Positions 31,801 through 42,613 of a DNA stretch of 64,000 nt are shown in pieces (within the stretch, counting starts at the first letter, position 1; each line of letters starts with the position of its first letter). The notes beneath the pieces are model-generated. The model ran no database searches, was not told the origin of the DNA, and worked only from the letters and a program-made list of their open reading frames with translations. The stretch is from Caecitellus pseudoparvulus (Eukaryota > Bigyra: Bicosoecida), in contig CBFFRQ010000032.1 of assembly GCA_965644315.1 (NCBI GenBank), positions 248,001 through 312,000 on the forward strand, in the 5' to 3' direction. A program made the position numbers and the translations under genes.

Positions 31801-32046
31801 CAGCTCAGCGCACAAGTCCATGCAGCTGACGTGCGCTCTTCCATTCAAGGCGCCAGCCAGCCGTCATCCCTTCGAACACAGGGCGGCCGCCGCACAGACG
31901 CAAGCACGCTGGTCAAGGCTTGGCAGCGCCCTGCCACTGTTCGCGGTGGAGGCGGTGCGAGTAGGGAGGACCGCAGCAGGTCACTACACGAGTGTGAGCT
32001 GCCGTCATCCCTCGCTCAGTATGAGGCTGTGTCTCCAGCATCATAG
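28854..32046 (+). CDS. Kinesin-1-like heavy chain, N-terminal motor
   Basis: A plus-end microtubule motor. The model has two exons, 28854-29026 and 29133-32046 (1028 aa), with a 106-nt intron splitting a Gly codon; joining gives KPGKDFHFDSVLQPG. The motor contains VKVFARFRPLN, P-loop YGQTGSGKTFTMEG (about 99-112), switch I NARSSRSHSVF (about 310), switch II LVDLAGSEKTGKTGA (about 342-356), and [21 protein letters not shown]. The neck (LRFGQRAKQMKN...NKELSAGALKLML) resembles kinesin-1. About 90 Pro/Ser/Thr-rich residues (roughly 170-260, nt 29464-29745) sit within the motor after ERIRDLLY. A long coiled coil follows (about 440-950) and a short basic tail. An in-frame ATG at 28749 exists but lies in likely 5' UTR. 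Confidence 0.93.
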
Positions 32047-32555
32047 TTCGGCCTGCATGGTTGGCATGGTGCCAAGTGTGCAGCGTTTGTTTTTCTGCAT
32101 CGCCGCTCGATGCCGGCCAAGAGTTCGGCGCGGTCGGCTCGCAGCCAGCCAAGGTACCATGTGATAGGCGACAGCGACCCTAGTGAATGCAAGGTTGTGC
32201 ATGGCTGCCTGGGTGGTGTGTAGTAGAGTGGGCAGTGTGCTTTCTTTGCCGTGCAGACGAGCACGGCGGTCGCAAGGCTGGTCGGCTTGGCTGCTCTGCA
32301 CTGAGTCAAGGCACTCTGTCAAACGACGCGAGCGGGAGGGAAGCAGGATTCCCTCGGCAGGCGAGCACAACCACAGCTTGCGTGACCCCCCCTTTGTGTC
32401 CATGCGAGCCCCCCCCCCCTGCGAGTCGAGCCAAATGGCTGGGTGTGGCAAACTCAACATCGCTCATGTCTACCACTCCAGCCCTCAGCACAGCTCCGAA
32501 ACCACACGCCTCCAACCCCAACATCAAATCCATACAGCCTTGACCTGTATCAACC
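32047..32555. other. Spacer upstream of the first protease
   Basis: It contains the kinesin 3' UTR and the promoter of protease 1. A run of C residues (32410-32420) is present. No gene or RNA was recognised. Confidence 0.4.
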
Positions 32556-33914
32556 ATGCGCACCTTCGCCGCCATCATCGCTGCCCTGGCAGTGGCGGCG
32601 GCCACTGCCAGCCCTTGGGAGGACTACAAGGCCCGCTTCGGCCTGAAGTTCTCTTCCGTCGAGGAGGAGTCCATGCGGTGAGTACAGACAGCGAGAAATT
32701 TTTTAGTTTTGTCCCACCATGATCATGCCGCAGCGTCTACTCTGGCGCCCTTGCCGCGCGCTGGCAGCTGCACACGTCAGCGTTGACCCCAGCGCGGCGT
32801 CGCCCCTGGTGCGCATTGCACTTTGCCTTGCACACACCCTCTACTGCACAGCCGTGACATCTTCGAGACCAACGTGCGAGAGATTGATGCTCACAACAAG
32901 GCTGGCAAGTCCTGGACCATGGCTGTGAACTCCTTCACTCATCTGCACGGCCCGGAGTTTGCCTCCACCTACATCGGCGGTGCGTGCAGCGCTGCGCTAG
33001 CGCACAGCCCTGCAACTCCCCACAGTATCAAGAGCACACAGCGCGAAAACCCTTAATTGGCGCTTTTCTCATTCAAGCAATGGATTCATGTTCCTTTTCT
33101 GTATTTGCACAGGATGGCGCGGCCCCTCCAAGCGCGTGAACCCCATGGCCACAGAGCTGCTGCGCGTCAAGTCGTAAGTGCTCGCTAGGGCCGATGGACA
33201 TGAGCACTGACAACTTGCACACCATTGCTTGCACCAATGCTCACCCACAGCGCTGACCTGCCCGCCTCCGTCAACTGGGTGACCAAGGGCGCCGTGACCC
33301 CCGTCAAGAACCAGGGCCAGTGCGGCTCCTGCTGGGCCTTCTCCACCACCGGCTCCGTGGAGGGTGCTCACTACCTGGCCACTGGCAAGCTGGTGTCTCT
33401 GTCCGAGCAGCAGCTGGTGGACTGCTCCGGCTCTTACGGCAACATGGGCTGCAACGGTGGCCTGATGGACAACGCCTTCAAGTACATCATCGCCAACGGC
33501 GGCCTGTGCTCTGAGGCTGACTACCCTTACACCGCTTCCGACGGCACCTGCAAGTCTTCCAGCTGCAAGCCTGCTGCTACCATTTCTGGCTACTATGACA
33601 TTCCTTCAAACAACGCTGATGCCATGATGGCCGCCATCGCCCAGCAGCCAGTGTCCATTGCCATTCAGGCCGACCAGATGTGCTTCCAGTTCTACTCTTC
33701 CGGTGTCCTCACCTGCTCTTGCGGGTCTCGCCTGGACCACGGTGTGCTCGCTGTCGGGTACGGCTCTGACAACGGCCAGGACTACTGGCGCGTCAAGAAC
33801 TCCTGGGGCACCAGCTGGGGCATGTCCGGGTACATCCTGCTGGGCCGCGGCTCCAGCTTCGGCCCCGCTGGCCAGTGCGGCCTGCTGTCCGTTGCCTCTT
33901 ACCCTACGGTGTAA
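32556..33914 (+). CDS. Papain-family (C1A) cysteine protease, tandem copy 1
   Basis: A secretory or lysosomal cathepsin L-like endopeptidase. The model has four exons, 32556-32677, 32852-32979, 33113-33173 and 33251-33914 (324 aa). Residues 1-18 form a signal peptide ([18 protein letters not shown]). An I29-type inhibitor prodomain follows ([33 protein letters not shown]). The mature enzyme starts about residue 108 ([16 protein letters not shown]). The catalytic set is complete: Gln125, Cys131 ([10 protein letters not shown]), His267 ([11 protein letters not shown]) and Asn287 ([10 protein letters not shown]). [14 protein letters not shown] is typical of cathepsin L-type enzymes. Codons end overwhelmingly in C or G with little variety, suggesting high expression. 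Its introns (174, 133, 77 nt) are longer than in most neighbours. Confidence 0.95.
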
Positions 33915-34138
33915 AGGCACCTGCCTGTAGCCTCGTGAACACCTAGCTCTCTGCCATGCTTCGCACCTGGCCATGGGCCGCCTGTGTCTGTGGCGCGAGT
34001 GTCAAGCCTGGCTGCGTAGGGGTGTCAAGGGGGGGGTCAATGCACGTTGGATCCGTGCGGCAGTCAGCTGCTCGAATCAAAACACTCTCCAACTGCATTT
34101 CTTGTTGTACCTGAGCGTCCCGTGCTACAGTATCAACC

Positions 34139-35603
34139 ATGCGCACCTTCGCCGCCATCATCGCTGCCCTGGCAGTGGCCGCCGCCACTGCCAGCCCTTG
34201 GGAGGACTACAAGGCCCGCTTCGGCCTGAAGTTCTCTTCCGTCGAGGAGGAGTCCATGCGGTGAGTCTTGACCAGATTTTGGATGAGTCTTTGGTGTCCT
34301 GTGTGCTTTGTGTGCCATGGCATCATGCACTGCTCTCGTTTCACCGTGTTTACGCTTGCGCCGGCACCCTAGCGCGCGCCCTGGTGAAGTGCACTTGCAC
34401 TGAGTCTGCGTGTGGCGAGGTGTGCCGCGGAACCTTTAGCCTCACACCCCAAAGAACAACATAGTTGTTAAACACTTAGTAGTCCTCTGTCCTCCATGGC
34501 CTCCCACGTGTACGAGCGCCGACTGACACTCGCAACTTCATCTCACTTCCTTTCACAGCCGCGACATCTTCGAGACCAACGTGCGCACCATCGACAGCCA
34601 CAACAACGCTGGCAAGTCCTGGACCATGGCTGTGAACTCTTTCACCCACCTGAACGGCCACGAGTTCGCCTCCACCTACATCGGCGGTACGTACTGACGC
34701 ATTTGCACAAGTGCACTGCACTTTGTGTCCACCACGCCAAGCTGCACTGGGGCTAGTTGAAGTAGCTGCTCACACACGCCTCCCCTCTGCACCCTTCGCA
34801 GGATGGCGCGGCCCTTCCAAGCGCGTGAACCCTGTGGCCACCGAGCTGCTGCGCGTCAACGCGTGAGTTTATTCCTACGCACTCCGCCTGCCTCGTTATC
34901 AGTTGCGCTTTCATCGACGTTGCACACCTCTCCCCACAGCGCTGACCTGCCCGCCTCCGTCAACTGGGTGACCAAGGGCGCCGTGACCCCCGTCAAGAAC
35001 CAGGGCCAGTGCGGCTCCTGCTGGGCCTTCTCCACCACCGGCTCCGTGGAGGGTGCTCACTACCTGGCCACTGGCAAGCTGGTGTCTCTGTCCGAGCAGC
35101 AGCTGGTGGACTGCTCCGGCTCTTACGGCAACATGGGCTGCAACGGTGGCCTGATGGACAACGCCTTCAAGTACATCATCGCCAACGGCGGCCTGTGCTC
35201 TGAGGCTGACTACCCTTACACCGCTTCCGACGGCACCTGCAAGTCTTCCAGCTGCACTCCCGTCGCCACCATCTCCTCTTACCACGATGTCCCCGCTGAC
35301 AACGCCAACGCCATGATGGCCGCCATCGCCCAGCAGCCCGTCTCTATCGCCATCGAGGCCGACCAGATGTGCTTCCAGTTCTACTCTTCCGGTGTCCTCA
35401 CCTGCTCTTGCGGCACCTCTCTGGACCACGGTGTGCTCGCTGTCGGGTACGGCTCTGACAACGGCCAGGACTACTGGCGCGTCAAGAACTCCTGGGGTGC
35501 ATCTTGGGGCATGTCCGGGTACATCCTGCTGGGCCGCGGCTCCAACTTCGGCGCTGCCGGCCAGTGCGGCCTGCTGTCCGTCCCCTCTTACCCCATCGCA
35601 TAA
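34139..35603 (+). CDS. Papain-family (C1A) cysteine protease, tandem copy 2
   Basis: This paralogue of the preceding gene has exons 34139-34260, 34559-34686, 34802-34862 and 34940-35603 (324 aa) and the same architecture: signal peptide, I29 prodomain and C1A domain. Gln125, Cys131, His267 and Asn287 are intact ([10 protein letters not shown] here). Differences from copy 1 cluster in exon 2 ([10 protein letters not shown]) and after residue 209 ([35 protein letters not shown]), a region that shapes substrate pockets in this family, so specificities may have begun to separate. Introns are 298, 115 and 77 nt; only the first two differ in length from copy 1. It is probably expressed under its own promoter in the 224 nt between the copies. 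Confidence 0.95.
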
Positions 35604-35917
35604 GCGCGTGAGGTAGGGACTGGCCGACCTCCGGCCCTCGTCATGCCGCGTGAACGGCCATGAGCACCACTCTCGTGACTGAACGCCTCGGCCTGGCAAC
35701 TCTGTGGAATGCAGAATCCATCACAAAGCATCTCTGAGCTTGCCTCTCAGATATTGTGGGTTGTCACATTTCTTGCTAATGCGATAGGCCCACCTGGCAT
35801 GCTGCGATGCAGCACCACAGGTTTGAGTTTTCATTGCTCTGCCGCGGGTGCTGCAGGCTTGGAATTGCCGTCTGTTTTGGGTGGGCAGCGTTTCGGAGTT
35901 TCATTGCTGTGGGTGGA
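35604..35917. other. Spacer between protease 2 and the membrane finger protein
   Basis: These 314 nt hold the protease 3' UTR and the next promoter. Locally AT-richer sequence (35730-35790) is seen; nothing else is recognised. Confidence 0.4.
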
Positions 35918-37160
35918 ATGGCCAGGGGTTCTCGTGTGCTGCGTGGGGCGTTGGTTGTGGCGCTGTCCTGCATCCCGACACTGCACGGCTTTGCTCCAGA
36001 GGCCTCTCCGACCCCCTTGATTGAAGAGTGCTCCAGGAGTGTGTCTCGCTGCGTCGTCGAGCAGCTGCAGCATGTACGCAGCTGAGCTGGCCTTCGCCCC
36101 CAGAGGCTGGTCGAACGCGGCACGTTGCTGTGCCTGCTTGCGCAGATCCACGAACTAGCGCTGAGTCAAGGATTGGAGTTATTGCAGCACTGCCCCGCCA
36201 GTCTCTCTTTGCACCAGTACTCTGCCGCACACCATGCCACTCGCCGCTTCAAGGCAGCCTGGCAGTGCACGGTGTGCAGCAAGCGCTTTCGTTCCCTGCA
36301 CTACCTTGACCTGCACCACTCCAGCAAGCACCCGCTCCTAGCTAATGTGCGCTGCACCACGCCGCCCTGCTGTGCCTTGCGTTGCTGACAGCCTTGCGCA
36401 CTGCACCCTGTCCCTCCATTCGCAGCGCAAGGCGCCGTGCTTGGCGGACTTCTGCGGCCTGGTGGCTTGCTGCGACGAAGCACTGGCAGAGCGGGAGACG
36501 GATGCCGAGCTGGGAGAAGATGGGGAAGTGGACGGTGCCCACCCCGCCAGCATGGCGCACGGGGGCTTGTTTGCGCCGGGACGCCGCCCCACCGCCTTGC
36601 ACGACGTCAGTCGCATCGCCCGGTGTAGGGACGTTGTGGAGCGGTGCTGGGGCAACCCATCTCCACAGCGGGCACATGAAGGCAGCGCCTTCGCCTCGCG
36701 CGTCTGCATGGGCCTGCAAGACCACGGTCGCGACGCTGCGGCTGCTGCGGCGTCCCTGGCGTCTGCGAGCGGATGGTGGGCCCACCACGGCGCCTACTTG
36801 GCGTGGGCTGGCGTGGTCCTGTGTGCCTTGTTGGCTGCTGCCGCGGCATCGACGTGGCTGGAGCCGCCTCGCGAAGCCGCGCGCCGGGTGCGCAGGGGTT
36901 TGCCGGTGTGGGGCGTGGCTGCCAGGTTGCAGCGGTTTGTACGGCGGCTTCGTAGAGAGGGCACGGCCAGCGCGCAGCAGGGCTTGTCCGAGGCACCCCC
37001 ACACACTGTGGCAGAGGAGGACTCTCGCTTGGATGACCATGCCCGCCGTCTGCGCCACTCGAGCGAGTTCCCTGACCCTCCCCACGCGCCGGCAGGGGAG
37101 CGCCCTCCCCGACGGCGTCTCGCTCAGCCAGTGCCCGTGCAAGTCATCCCTGTGCATTGA
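35918..37160 (+). CDS. Single-pass membrane protein with a luminal C2H2-like finger
   Basis: I do not recognise a named family. The model has three exons, 35918-36073, 36104-36346 and 36426-37160 (377 aa). Intron 1 is only 30 nt and intron 2 is 79 nt, both phase 0. Residues 1-23 look like a signal peptide (LRGALVVALSCIPTLHGF). Exon 2 encodes a finger-like motif, Cys107, Cys110, His123/124 and His128 (WQCTVCSKRF...LDLHHSSKH), and exon 3 continues with CLADFCGLVACCDEAL, so more Cys may bind zinc or form disulfides. A transmembrane helix lies at about 256-275 (AYLAWAGVVLCALLAAAAA), followed by a very basic tail. A type I topology would place the finger in the ER lumen or outside. The stop is 20 nt from the stop of the opposing gene. 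Confidence 0.7.
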
Positions 37161-37180
37161 CGCCAAGACAGATGTGCCAG

Positions 37181-39672
37181 TCACTGGCGTGGGCCAGGTG
37201 CCACAGCCGTGACGAAGGGAGCCTGGGACTCGCCGTCGTGGCTGTGCCCAGGCGCCGCGCGCAAGGCCCGAGCACCCGCCAGCCCGCCCCCTGCAGCCTG
37301 GGCAGCAGCGGCGGCTGAGATTTCACCCGTGAACACCTTCTCCCGGTGGCCTCCCAGCAGGCCCAGGGAGGGCATGGTGAGAGCTTCCAGCCTGCGCTCG
37401 ATTTCCCCTGCCAGCGCCTGCAGGTCCTCCGTCACCAGGGGCGCCAGCCGTGCGTGGCCGAGGTGGTCCGCCAACCACGCCACGACGACGATGGCCCACC
37501 GAATGCGGTCAGAGACGTGGGAGCCGGGCGCCTCCTTGGCCCACCGCTCCACACCGATGCGTGCGACGCCCTCAATGAACTCCCCATACACCATTTGCTC
37601 CGTGGAGTCACCGGCAGTTGCGACCAGCCCGGCCGCCGCGGCGCCGTCGTCGTCACGCTGCACGGCGCCGAACACCCGCCGCACAAGCGGCAGCGTCACG
37701 GTGGGCATGTTCAGGCGAAGGGAAGCGTTGGCAGCTGCCACGCCACCCACACCCATGGCTGGCTCACGGCGGCCGGTGGCTGCTTTGGAGCGCCCAGCGC
37801 CGCCGCCGCCCCCCATGCGCTGCAGCAGCCCGCAGTGCTCCAGCATGATGGCAAACTCGTCGACGTTCATGAGGGACTTGTGGGCCGCCGTTGCCGCAAT
37901 GTCACTGCGCTGGCCGTCGCGCCCCAGCTCCCCTGCGCTGCTCTTGGAGGCCATGCCCGCCGCGCCGGAGAGCTGGGCGGCGGCGGCAGCTCGGCTCGGG
38001 TCCCGCCCTCGCCGTCCAGCGTTGGCTGCCAGGCGGTCACGCTCCTCGTCCAGGGATGCGTAGAAGTCGAAGACCTTGCGCAGGCGCCCCTCGTGCTCCA
38101 GCAGGAAGCGCTGGATGGGCCACTGGCGCAGCACGCCCCGCACTTCCCCTGAGCTGAGGCGCCGGGCCAGAGGCTGGACGTAGTCCTCCAAGAACCGCTC
38201 GACGAACTCGGGGGGCGTAATACGCTTTCCGTTCGGGTGCCGCCTGCCCTCGAAACGCAGCTGGGCCATGAGCAGGACGCTCTCCACAAACTCGAAGCGA
38301 GACATGGAGTCGGAACCCAGCGCGTCGGCGTCGGTGCCGCGACCCGCATTGGCCCTGTTGAAAATGCCCACCAGCGCACTCCGCTGGCTGGAGAGGCGGA
38401 ACGCCCCCAAGGACGCTGCACAGTGCAGAAACTCGTCCACCTGCATGGAGGACAGCCCGGCCTTGGACGAGGAGCCCGAAAACGACTTGAACACGTCCGA
38501 CAGGGCGGTGTAGTGCAGCAGGATGAGGCGCTTGATGGCCGTCACCGCATCCTCCCCACTGCACAGCGACTGGATGCGAATGTGCCCCCAGTCTGCGTTC
38601 AGGGAGCTCTCCAGGGCCAGCGGGTCGTCGCTGTCCAGTGCCAGCGCACGCTCCAATGTGTTCAGCTTCTCTCGCAGCAAGGCTTCCTTGTGTGCCGCTG
38701 CCGCCGCCGCTGCCGCCGCCAGGTGTCGTTCGTAAGCACCAGCCTTGGCCGCAGCAGTGGCGCGTCCCCTGTCTGAGAAGTTGTACGCGAGGGCTGCCCA
38801 CATGCTGCGTTTCCGCCCCCCGTCAGGTTCCAGGCCAAACGGCGCCAGAGCGTGAGTGCCATCCCCCGTGGAAGTTCCCATGGAGGCGGGGCGCTGTGTC
38901 GAAGATGCGGGGGCGGCGAGACCCATACCACCCTGAGGAGCAGTCCAACCCCCTGCCCGCGCACCGTGGCGTTGGGTTTGCTGGCCAGCGAGGGTGGCGC
39001 CACCCAGCACGGCTCGTGCTGTCGCCTCTGATGTCTCCGTGGGCTCATCCATGTCCAGTTCCACCGCCAGGACAGGCAGCCCAGAGGAAGCAGAAACGTA
39101 CTCAGTGGGGGTATGCTCCCCGCCACTGGGCGCCTCGCCCCGTGCGTCATCACTCGCTCTCCCGCCGGCCGCGCCGTGCCGTGCCTCGGTCGTGGCTGCT
39201 GCTGCCGCTTCGGCTGCTTTCCGATCGCGCTCCGCTGCTCGCGCCGCCACGTCCCTGCTGTGCAAGTCCCGCACGACGTCTTTTACGATGAGGGCAGGCC
39301 CCACAATGTCCGGCTCGTAGGCCTGGGGGAGTGCAAGGCATCGCGGCTTCGTGACCAGGCAGTCGCATGCGATGCACCCGCAAGCAGCCTCACCGTGTCT
39401 CGTTTCCTGCGCACACACTGGGGCAGGTAGAACGCAGCGACCCGTGCACCACCCTGACTACCAGGAGTGCGGCTCATCGCCTTTGCTCTGCCGGAGCTCT
39501 GCAAGGACGCCGAGAAGCGCTGCGAAGCAGTGTTGGCCAGCCAGGCAATGGTCTGTGTGCCCCGCCCGCAGGCAATGGTGAAGCGCTTCCCGTGCACGAG
39601 CACCTCCACCTTCACACTGCGCGAGACAGAGGAGCCATGTCCCCAGCCTGGCTCTGCTGATCCTGTCGCCAT
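37181..39672 (-). CDS. Conserved protein of unknown function, ubiquitin-like N-terminus
   Basis: The model has two exons, read 39672-39394 and 39322-37181 (806 aa), with a 71-nt phase-0 intron. The N-terminus (KVEVLVHGKRFTIACGRG, TIAWLANTASQRFS) looks like a beta-grasp or ubiquitin-like domain that runs across the splice to AYEPDIVGPALIVKDVVRDL. A charged, Ala-rich helix and a disordered stretch follow. The C-terminal half has helical modules (LLHYTALSDVFKSFSG, VDEFLHCAASLGAF, SRFEFVESVLLMAQLRFEG, VYGEFIEGVARIGVERWA) that resemble degenerate EF-hands without clear calcium-binding loops. I recall similar layouts in protist flagellar proteins but cannot name a family. Either ATG at 39672 or 39696 could start it. 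Confidence 0.68.
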
Positions 39673-40153
39673 GTCCCCTGCGTCTATCGCGCGCACACCT
39701 CCACTCGGTGCTCAGGGCGTTTTCGGCACAGCACTTCACCTGCTTCCCAGCGCAGCAGGTGCCTTGGTCTGCAAGCTTCGCTGAAGTATTTGTGGACCGC
39801 AGGGCTGAATCAGCGTCGAGAAACTCGTCTCGCTCTGTTCCGTGAGCCAGGCACATTGGATGTGGCTTCGGAGGGTGTGATGTATGAGTGTCGTGCAGGA
39901 TAGCTCTATCCAGACTTTGTGCCGAGAACGCGGCACACGACAGCACCTCGCTCGCCGCAAACTTCAAGCACAGTCCCGCCGCGCAAACGTACACAGCTCT
40001 CACTCCCTTGAGTCGAGCTTGCCGGAGCCCGTCCTGCACTTGGTGCAGAGGAGCAACACTGCAGGCTCGGACGGCGCTTCCAAGGACCGCTGGGTCTTCC
40101 TCACTCGACTCCACGCCACTCCGGCTCCCACGGCTCCATAACGGTAACGCACC
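39673..40153. promoter_or_regulatory. Shared upstream region of two divergent genes
   Basis: This 481-nt spacer holds the 5' ends of the ubiquitin-like protein gene (-) and the ankyrin/PH/WW gene (+). No specific element could be supported. Confidence 0.4.
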
Positions 40154-42489
40154 ATGAGCATCCTGTGCAAGGCTGTGGCCTCGAAGAATCTGACCATGGT
40201 GGAGTCCCAGCTCAAGTCTGGCGCCGATCCCAACCGACTTGATCAGGTGCGCAAGCTGCAGCCAGAGGTCGCAGAGCGACGCTCGCCTCTTCGTGTTTGC
40301 TTGCCCGCACAGCGCACGGAACTGAGCCTTCCTCACAGGAGGGCTTTGCACCACTGCACCGTGCATGCATCATGAACACTGGAGGCATCGTGGACGCATT
40401 GCTGGCTGGTGGTGCTCGTGTGGGCTTGCCGGACTCGGCAGGCGACACCGCGCTGCACTACGCAGCAACATGCAGCACTCTCAGCATTGTGCAAGCCTTG
40501 TTGGCGGCAGGCGCTGATCCCACATGTAAAGGCGCAGATGATGAGACACCACTTGGCTGTGCTGATGCCAGAGGCGATGACTCTATCCTGCTGGTGCTGC
40601 AGCGAGCAGTCAAGTCTCGCCACGGGCCTGCCTACCTGGACCAGCTCATGGGCAAGATCCGGGCGGGGCAAATGCGCAGGGGCACGGTGTCCGCCCGGGA
40701 CTCCTCCTCGGGCGCCTATCAGGCCTTCAGCAGTGCTCAGCAGGGCGCGGGGCCAGGGCCCGTGCCTGGCCATGACCTGGCGACTGGCATTGTGCACGCC
40801 GGCTCGCTGCAGGTCAAGACGCCAGGGACGACGTTCAAGTGGCGCGTCAAGTACTTTGTGCTCAGCCAGAAGTACGAAGCGCTGTTTTACTGGACCGGTA
40901 CCGCCACAACAGCCACGTCCACCGCCCAGATGGTGCGTGCCAGCACCTTCCGGCGCCTCACACACTTCGTGTCCAAGAAGGCAGCTCGCCGCTTCGCCCT
41001 CACTGTGACCTCCGGCAAGACGCTGCACTTGCTGGCGTCTTCCATGGAAGTGGCAGGCGCGTGGCTGGCGGCACTGGATGACATGGGCAAGGAGCACATC
41101 GCCGCCACCACCATCGCGTCCGCGTGGCGGGGGCACTGCGGACGCCGCGTCGCCTCTGCCCGGGCTGAAGCTCGCCAAGGCGCCGTAGCAGGATTGCTGC
41201 AAGCTTCGGCAGCCGCATCGGAGCGAGCACAAGCAAAGAGCGCCGCAGCTGCGTCAGGCGCGGGGGGTGGCGCTCGGCAGCGGGCCCAATCCGTGGTGCG
41301 GCCACCGCGTGCCGCCCGCTCTAAACGGGGAAGCATGGTGACGGCGGTGTCGGGCAGCACAGGAATGGAACTGGGGGATGGAGCATCCCTGACTGCAGAC
41401 GAGAATGGCGTCGTCGTGGAGGGGCCGCTGAAGAAGCATGCACAGCAGACGGGCACGGATGCCGGGTCGGCCAGCAAGGCCAAAGCCAGCACTGAGAGCT
41501 TCCTTGCAGGGGGCAGCCTCTCAGTGCTGTCGTTCCGCCTGCGGTACTTCGTCTTGAACCTGAAGCAGGGCGAGTTGCAGTATTTTGTGAACTTACACGA
41601 GCGCCTGAGCGGCGTGCAGCCGACCACAAGGTCACGCATACCCGTGCAGCACCTTCACTCAGTGCGCTGCACACAAGGCAGCAAGCGCTTCGTCCTCATG
41701 ACCACCCGCGGTGCCACGCTGCAATGCGAGGCTCCTGATGTTGAGAGTGCAGCCAAGTGGACCTCAGCACTGCAGGCTGTGGTGTCAGCTTTCCGTGGCT
41801 CGGCTGGCCAAAGCCTGCCGCCGGTGTCAGAGGATAGCGGGGAAGTAGCCCTGGCTGAAGTGGCTGAAGAAGGCTGGGGGGATGAGGAGTATGCTGCAGA
41901 CAGCGACGAGGAAGGGGGCGAGGTGGAGTGGGTAGATGAGGATGCGGCGCCCATCGTGGATGCTTGGGGGCGGCACTGGACCAGCAGGTGTGACGAGGAG
42001 GGCGACGAATGGTACGTGAATGAGTACACAGGGGCCTCAGAGTGGGAACGCCCGGAAAACGCCGTTGGCACAGCAGAGTACCCCTGGACAGCCGATGTAG
42101 ACGACGAAGGGGACGTGTTCTACGTGAACTCTGCTGCCGCGTGGGCGGCAGCTCAGGCGGCTGAGGGGTGCCTGGATGCAGACAGCGCCCACTGCGCGGA
42201 GGGTGTCCCAGAGAGCACGTGGGAGACCCCACCTGGTTGGGAATGGCACGAGCCTCTCTTGAGGCAGAGGGCAGAGCAGGCTGCACACGAAGGTCGGTAT
42301 GAGTGGGATGCCACCCTGGATGAGGAGGGGGACGCCTTTTACACAAATGTTTTGACGGGGGAGATGCAGTGGGAGCAGCCCCCAGGCTGGGCGGCACACA
42401 TGGCCTATGTTGAGAGCACTGGCGAGTCGGGCTTGGTGGAACCCGAAGTGGAGGGTGGGTACGAGGAAGCGGAGGATGAGGAGGTCTGA
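40154..42489 (+). CDS. Ankyrin-PH-IQ-PH-WW scaffold protein
   Basis: The model has two exons, 40154-40246 and 40339-42489 (747 aa), with a 92-nt phase-0 intron between Asp-Gln and Glu-Gly of an ankyrin repeat. Domains in order: about three ankyrin repeats (residues 1-115; GDTALHYAATCSTLSIVQALL), PH domain 1 (about 183-285; FKWRVKYFVLSQKYEALFYW), an IQ-like motif (ATTIASAWRGHCGRRVAS, about 288-305), PH domain 2 (about 390-520; FRLRYFVLNLKQGELQYF), and three acidic WW-like units (about 573-720; DEWYVNEYTGASEWERP, DVFYVN...STWETPPGW, DAFYTNVLTGEMQWEQPPGW). The second WW has an insertion of about 20 residues between its halves. Such a protein should bind phosphoinositides and proline-rich ligands as a membrane adaptor. 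No enzyme domain is present. Confidence 0.82.
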
Positions 42490-42613
42490 GCGCGCAGATG
42501 CGCGTGCGCACAAACAATGCAGTGTCCACCGCGAGGTGCAGCAACGACCGTCTCTTGTGCCTCGCTGGTACTCTCCTGCCTTCTTTTTTCTTTGCAAGGG
42601 GGAGTAGGGCAGC

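Larger units (their letters stand above)
32556..35603 (+). repeat. Tandem gene duplication of the C1A protease
   Basis: Two copies in direct orientation start at 32556 and 34139. Exon lengths are identical (122, 128, 61, 664 nt) and the eight bases before each ATG match. Exon 1 differs at about two positions. The first 317 nt of exon 4 (33251-33567 and 34940-35256) are identical. Introns 1 and 2 differ strongly in length and sequence. Confidence 0.95.

Noticed and set aside
34911-35699. Minus-strand frame of 262 codons over protease 2 (and a similar one over copy 1)
   Set aside because: Pure antisense of a highly codon-biased protease exon; duplicated only because the protease is duplicated.
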